NCBI GenBank assembly: GCA_022616075.1
Contig: JAKEFK010000402.1
Location: forward strand, 1 to 64,000
Source: a bacterium
Lineage (GTDB): Bacteria; Acidobacteriota; HRBIN11; JAKEFK01
Direction: 5' to 3'
Length of the DNA stretch: 64,000 nt
Shown: positions 62,561-64,000 of the stretch, in pieces
Layout: each line of letters starts with the position of its first letter
Numbering within the stretch: position 1 is the stretch's first letter
Made by a program: the position numbers and the translations under genes
Notes under the pieces: model-generated
Database searches by the model: none
Told to the model about the DNA's origin: nothing
What the model saw: only the letters and a program-made list of their open reading frames with translations

Positions 62561-62690
62561 GAATCGTGGATCGTTATCTTGATCGTGATCTTAATCGTAA
62601 TCGTATATTCGTAATTCACGATTGATAGTCCGATTTAACGATCACGACTGCGATCAAGATTACGATTACGATCAAGATCCACGATTATTT
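62561..62690. repeat. GATCGTA-word inverted repeat
   Basis: Left text TGAATCGTGGATCGTTATCTTGATCGTGATCTTAATCG faces the right text CGATTACGATCAAGATCCACGATTA. Hexamer and heptamer words repeat in both arms. It fills the gap before the VWFA gene. Confidence 0.78.
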
Positions 62691-62800
62691 AGATACTCGC
62701 AGAATCCCACTGAAGTTTTACTTCTTCCTTCCCGTGCCAAAAATGTTGTTCCCGTCCGGTTTCAACCTTTAAGCTGAACTTTAGCCGGAGGAGAATCACA

Positions 62801-64000
62801 ATGAAACGTTTAGTAACCTTGTTCCTCGTGTTTCTGTTCGCGGGGGCCTTGTTCGCACAGGTTGAAGAGCAAATTGACGTCGGAGTTCTGGAAATCTGGG
62901 TTAAGGTAACAGACAAACAGGGGAAGGCGGTCAGCGATTTGAAATCCGAAGATTTCAAACTTTTTATCGATGGCCAACCTGGAGAATTGAAGTGTTTCGA
63001 TAAATCATTTCAGGAATCGGATTCCGGGTCAGGTGCTGCATCAGATCCTAATCAGGGACGCAAATTCGTGTTCTTTTTCGACTTGCTGAATACTCTTCCA
63101 GGCGACATGGATTTTTTGAAAAACAGCGTTACCCGTTTCATTCTGGATTCTTTTCACGATAACGATCAGGGAATGGTTTTTGCGCTTTTGCCGAACGCGC
63201 ATCTCGGAGTGGTTCAGAAAATGACCTCTAACCGCCAGGCACTCGTACTCGTGATCCGAAAAATGAAAGGCAACATGTCATTGGGTGCTTCGGTTGAGAC
63301 AAATGAGAAGCAGTTGCTGGAGCTTTTGTATCCACTCGATACGACAAGCGACGGCGCTAATCCGCTGGCTGACAGAGGTGTTGGAACACGACCGGTTCAA
63401 AACCTTCATGCTGCCCAATCGCTGGCTCGAAATTTTGCCGCACAGGAAGAGAATCAAAGCCGTCTCACGCTGAATACATTCACGAGCATTGCCAGGTACC
63501 TTGCTGAAACTCAGCTCCAGGGACACATTGCTCTTCTATATATAAGCGGAGGATTTCCGATTAGTCCGGGAGAGCAGTACTTTGACATGATCCATCAACT
63601 CATCGAAGAGAGATTCGTTGCGGGTTCGGGCGATCTTGCTATGATCGACCGGCCTAATTTTAATTTTCAACACGATATCAAAAGAACTATTGGCGCCCTC
63701 AATCGGATGAATGTCACAATATATTCTCTGGACGCAAAAGGCCTGCTCATGAGCGCGCGTGGGGCGGAAATGGACTCGCTTCAGGCTGCTCGTGGACTAA
63801 AAACGTTTTCGAGAAACCAGCAACTTCAGGATTCCCTTGTCCTGGTTGCCCGCGAAACAGGCGGCATCTCCTTTACAAATGGACAGGACTACAACAAGGG
63901 CCTAACGGAAATCGTTCGCGATATGAACGAACAATACTTGCTGTGCGCAAATCTTCCGGTTTCCGTGAAAAAAGGCGGTTACCATGAAATCGAAGTAAAA
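62801..64000 (+). CDS. VWFA-related secreted protein, partial at right edge
   Basis: The frame is open for 400 codons to the end of the window. GGAGGAGAATCACA precedes ATG 62801. A signal peptide (about 1-20, ending LFAQ) is followed by a cohesin/CnaB-like strand (VWVKVTDKQGKAVSDLKSEDF) and a VWFA-like domain (KFVFFFDLLNTLP, DNDQGMVFALLPN, LAETQLQGHIALLYISGG). The last part (about 350-400) includes LARETGG and EQYLLCANLP. This architecture is typical of acidobacterial VWFA-domain proteins, of unknown role. The 3' end is outside. Confidence 0.85.
   Translation, partial: MKRLVTLFLVFLFAGALFAQVEEQIDVGVLEIWVKVTDKQGKAVSDLKSEDFKLFIDGQPGELKCFDKSFQESDSGSGAASDPNQGRKFVFFFDLLNTLPGDMDFLKNSVTRFILDSFHDNDQGMVFALLPNAHLGVVQKMTSNRQALVLVIRKMKGNMSLGASVETNEKQLLELLYPLDTTSDGANPLADRGVGTRPVQNLHAAQSLARNFAAQEENQSRLTLNTFTSIARYLAETQLQGHIALLYISGGFPISPGEQYFDMIHQLIEERFVAGSGDLAMIDRPNFNFQHDIKRTIGALNRMNVTIYSLDAKGLLMSARGAEMDSLQAARGLKTFSRNQQLQDSLVLVARETGGISFTNGQDYNKGLTEIVRDMNEQYLLCANLPVSVKKGGYHEIEVK

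Overview
The window looks like chromosome from an uncultured Acidobacteriota-type Gram-negative bacterium. This rests on gene content, not on a marker gene. It carries a VWFA-related secreted protein, Pkn-type kinases with TolB propellers, a DUF1501/DUF1549 pair, two RND efflux systems, beta-propeller histidine kinases and several families of palindromic intergenic repeats. Base composition is near balanced and genes lie on both strands. The only RNA gene seen is tRNA-Leu(GAG) at the left edge. No prophage, transposase or CRISPR array was found.

Layout. 0.1-7 kb: tRNA-Leu, a large unknown protein, and a NarL-type regulator with its propeller histidine kinase. 7-15.6 kb: a MarR repressor, a metallo-beta-lactamase-fold hydrolase, an RND efflux operon (adaptor, pump, outer-membrane factor) and a sigma-70 factor. 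Three related palindromes precede marR, the hydrolase and the pump operon, which suggests one MarR regulon. 15.7-26.7 kb: mixed genes including a CBS protein, a TPR protein, an apparent selenocysteine peroxiredoxin (in-frame UGA at the catalytic position plus a SECIS-like hairpin), a PilT-like ATPase with a coiled-coil tail, lysA, a GAF-PAS-GAF sensor, a ferredoxin and an MFS transporter. 26.6-35.7 kb: DUF1501/DUF1549 pair, MgtE, rhodanese, a KamB/NpmA-like rRNA methyltransferase interrupted by two UGA codons, a REC-kinase, an ATP-dependent DNA ligase and an APC permease. 35.8-37.5 kb: a compact BlaI-type unit with a 36-residue membrane peptide, its promoter with a built-in operator, an MBL hydrolase and the blaI-like repressor. 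37.5-47.5 kb: a PAS kinase, small enzymes, a second RND system (TolC, adaptor, pump) and a BON lipoprotein.

47.5-64 kb: a decayed kinase-propeller gene, a phytoene-dehydrogenase-like oxidoreductase, a zinc-finger/membrane-protein pair, NDH-2, a three-gene sugar-phosphate operon (LsrF-like, ribulose-phosphate epimerase-like, class II aldolase/SDR), a serpin, a fused double LytS kinase with its LytTR regulator, and the start of a VWFA-related protein that runs off the right edge.

Repeats are a theme. A ~205-210 bp double-hairpin element occurs three times with co-varying arms. A three-stem GC-rich element occurs twice in opposite orientation. Several short-word inverted repeats fill intergenic gaps, and some of them supply start or stop regions of real genes.
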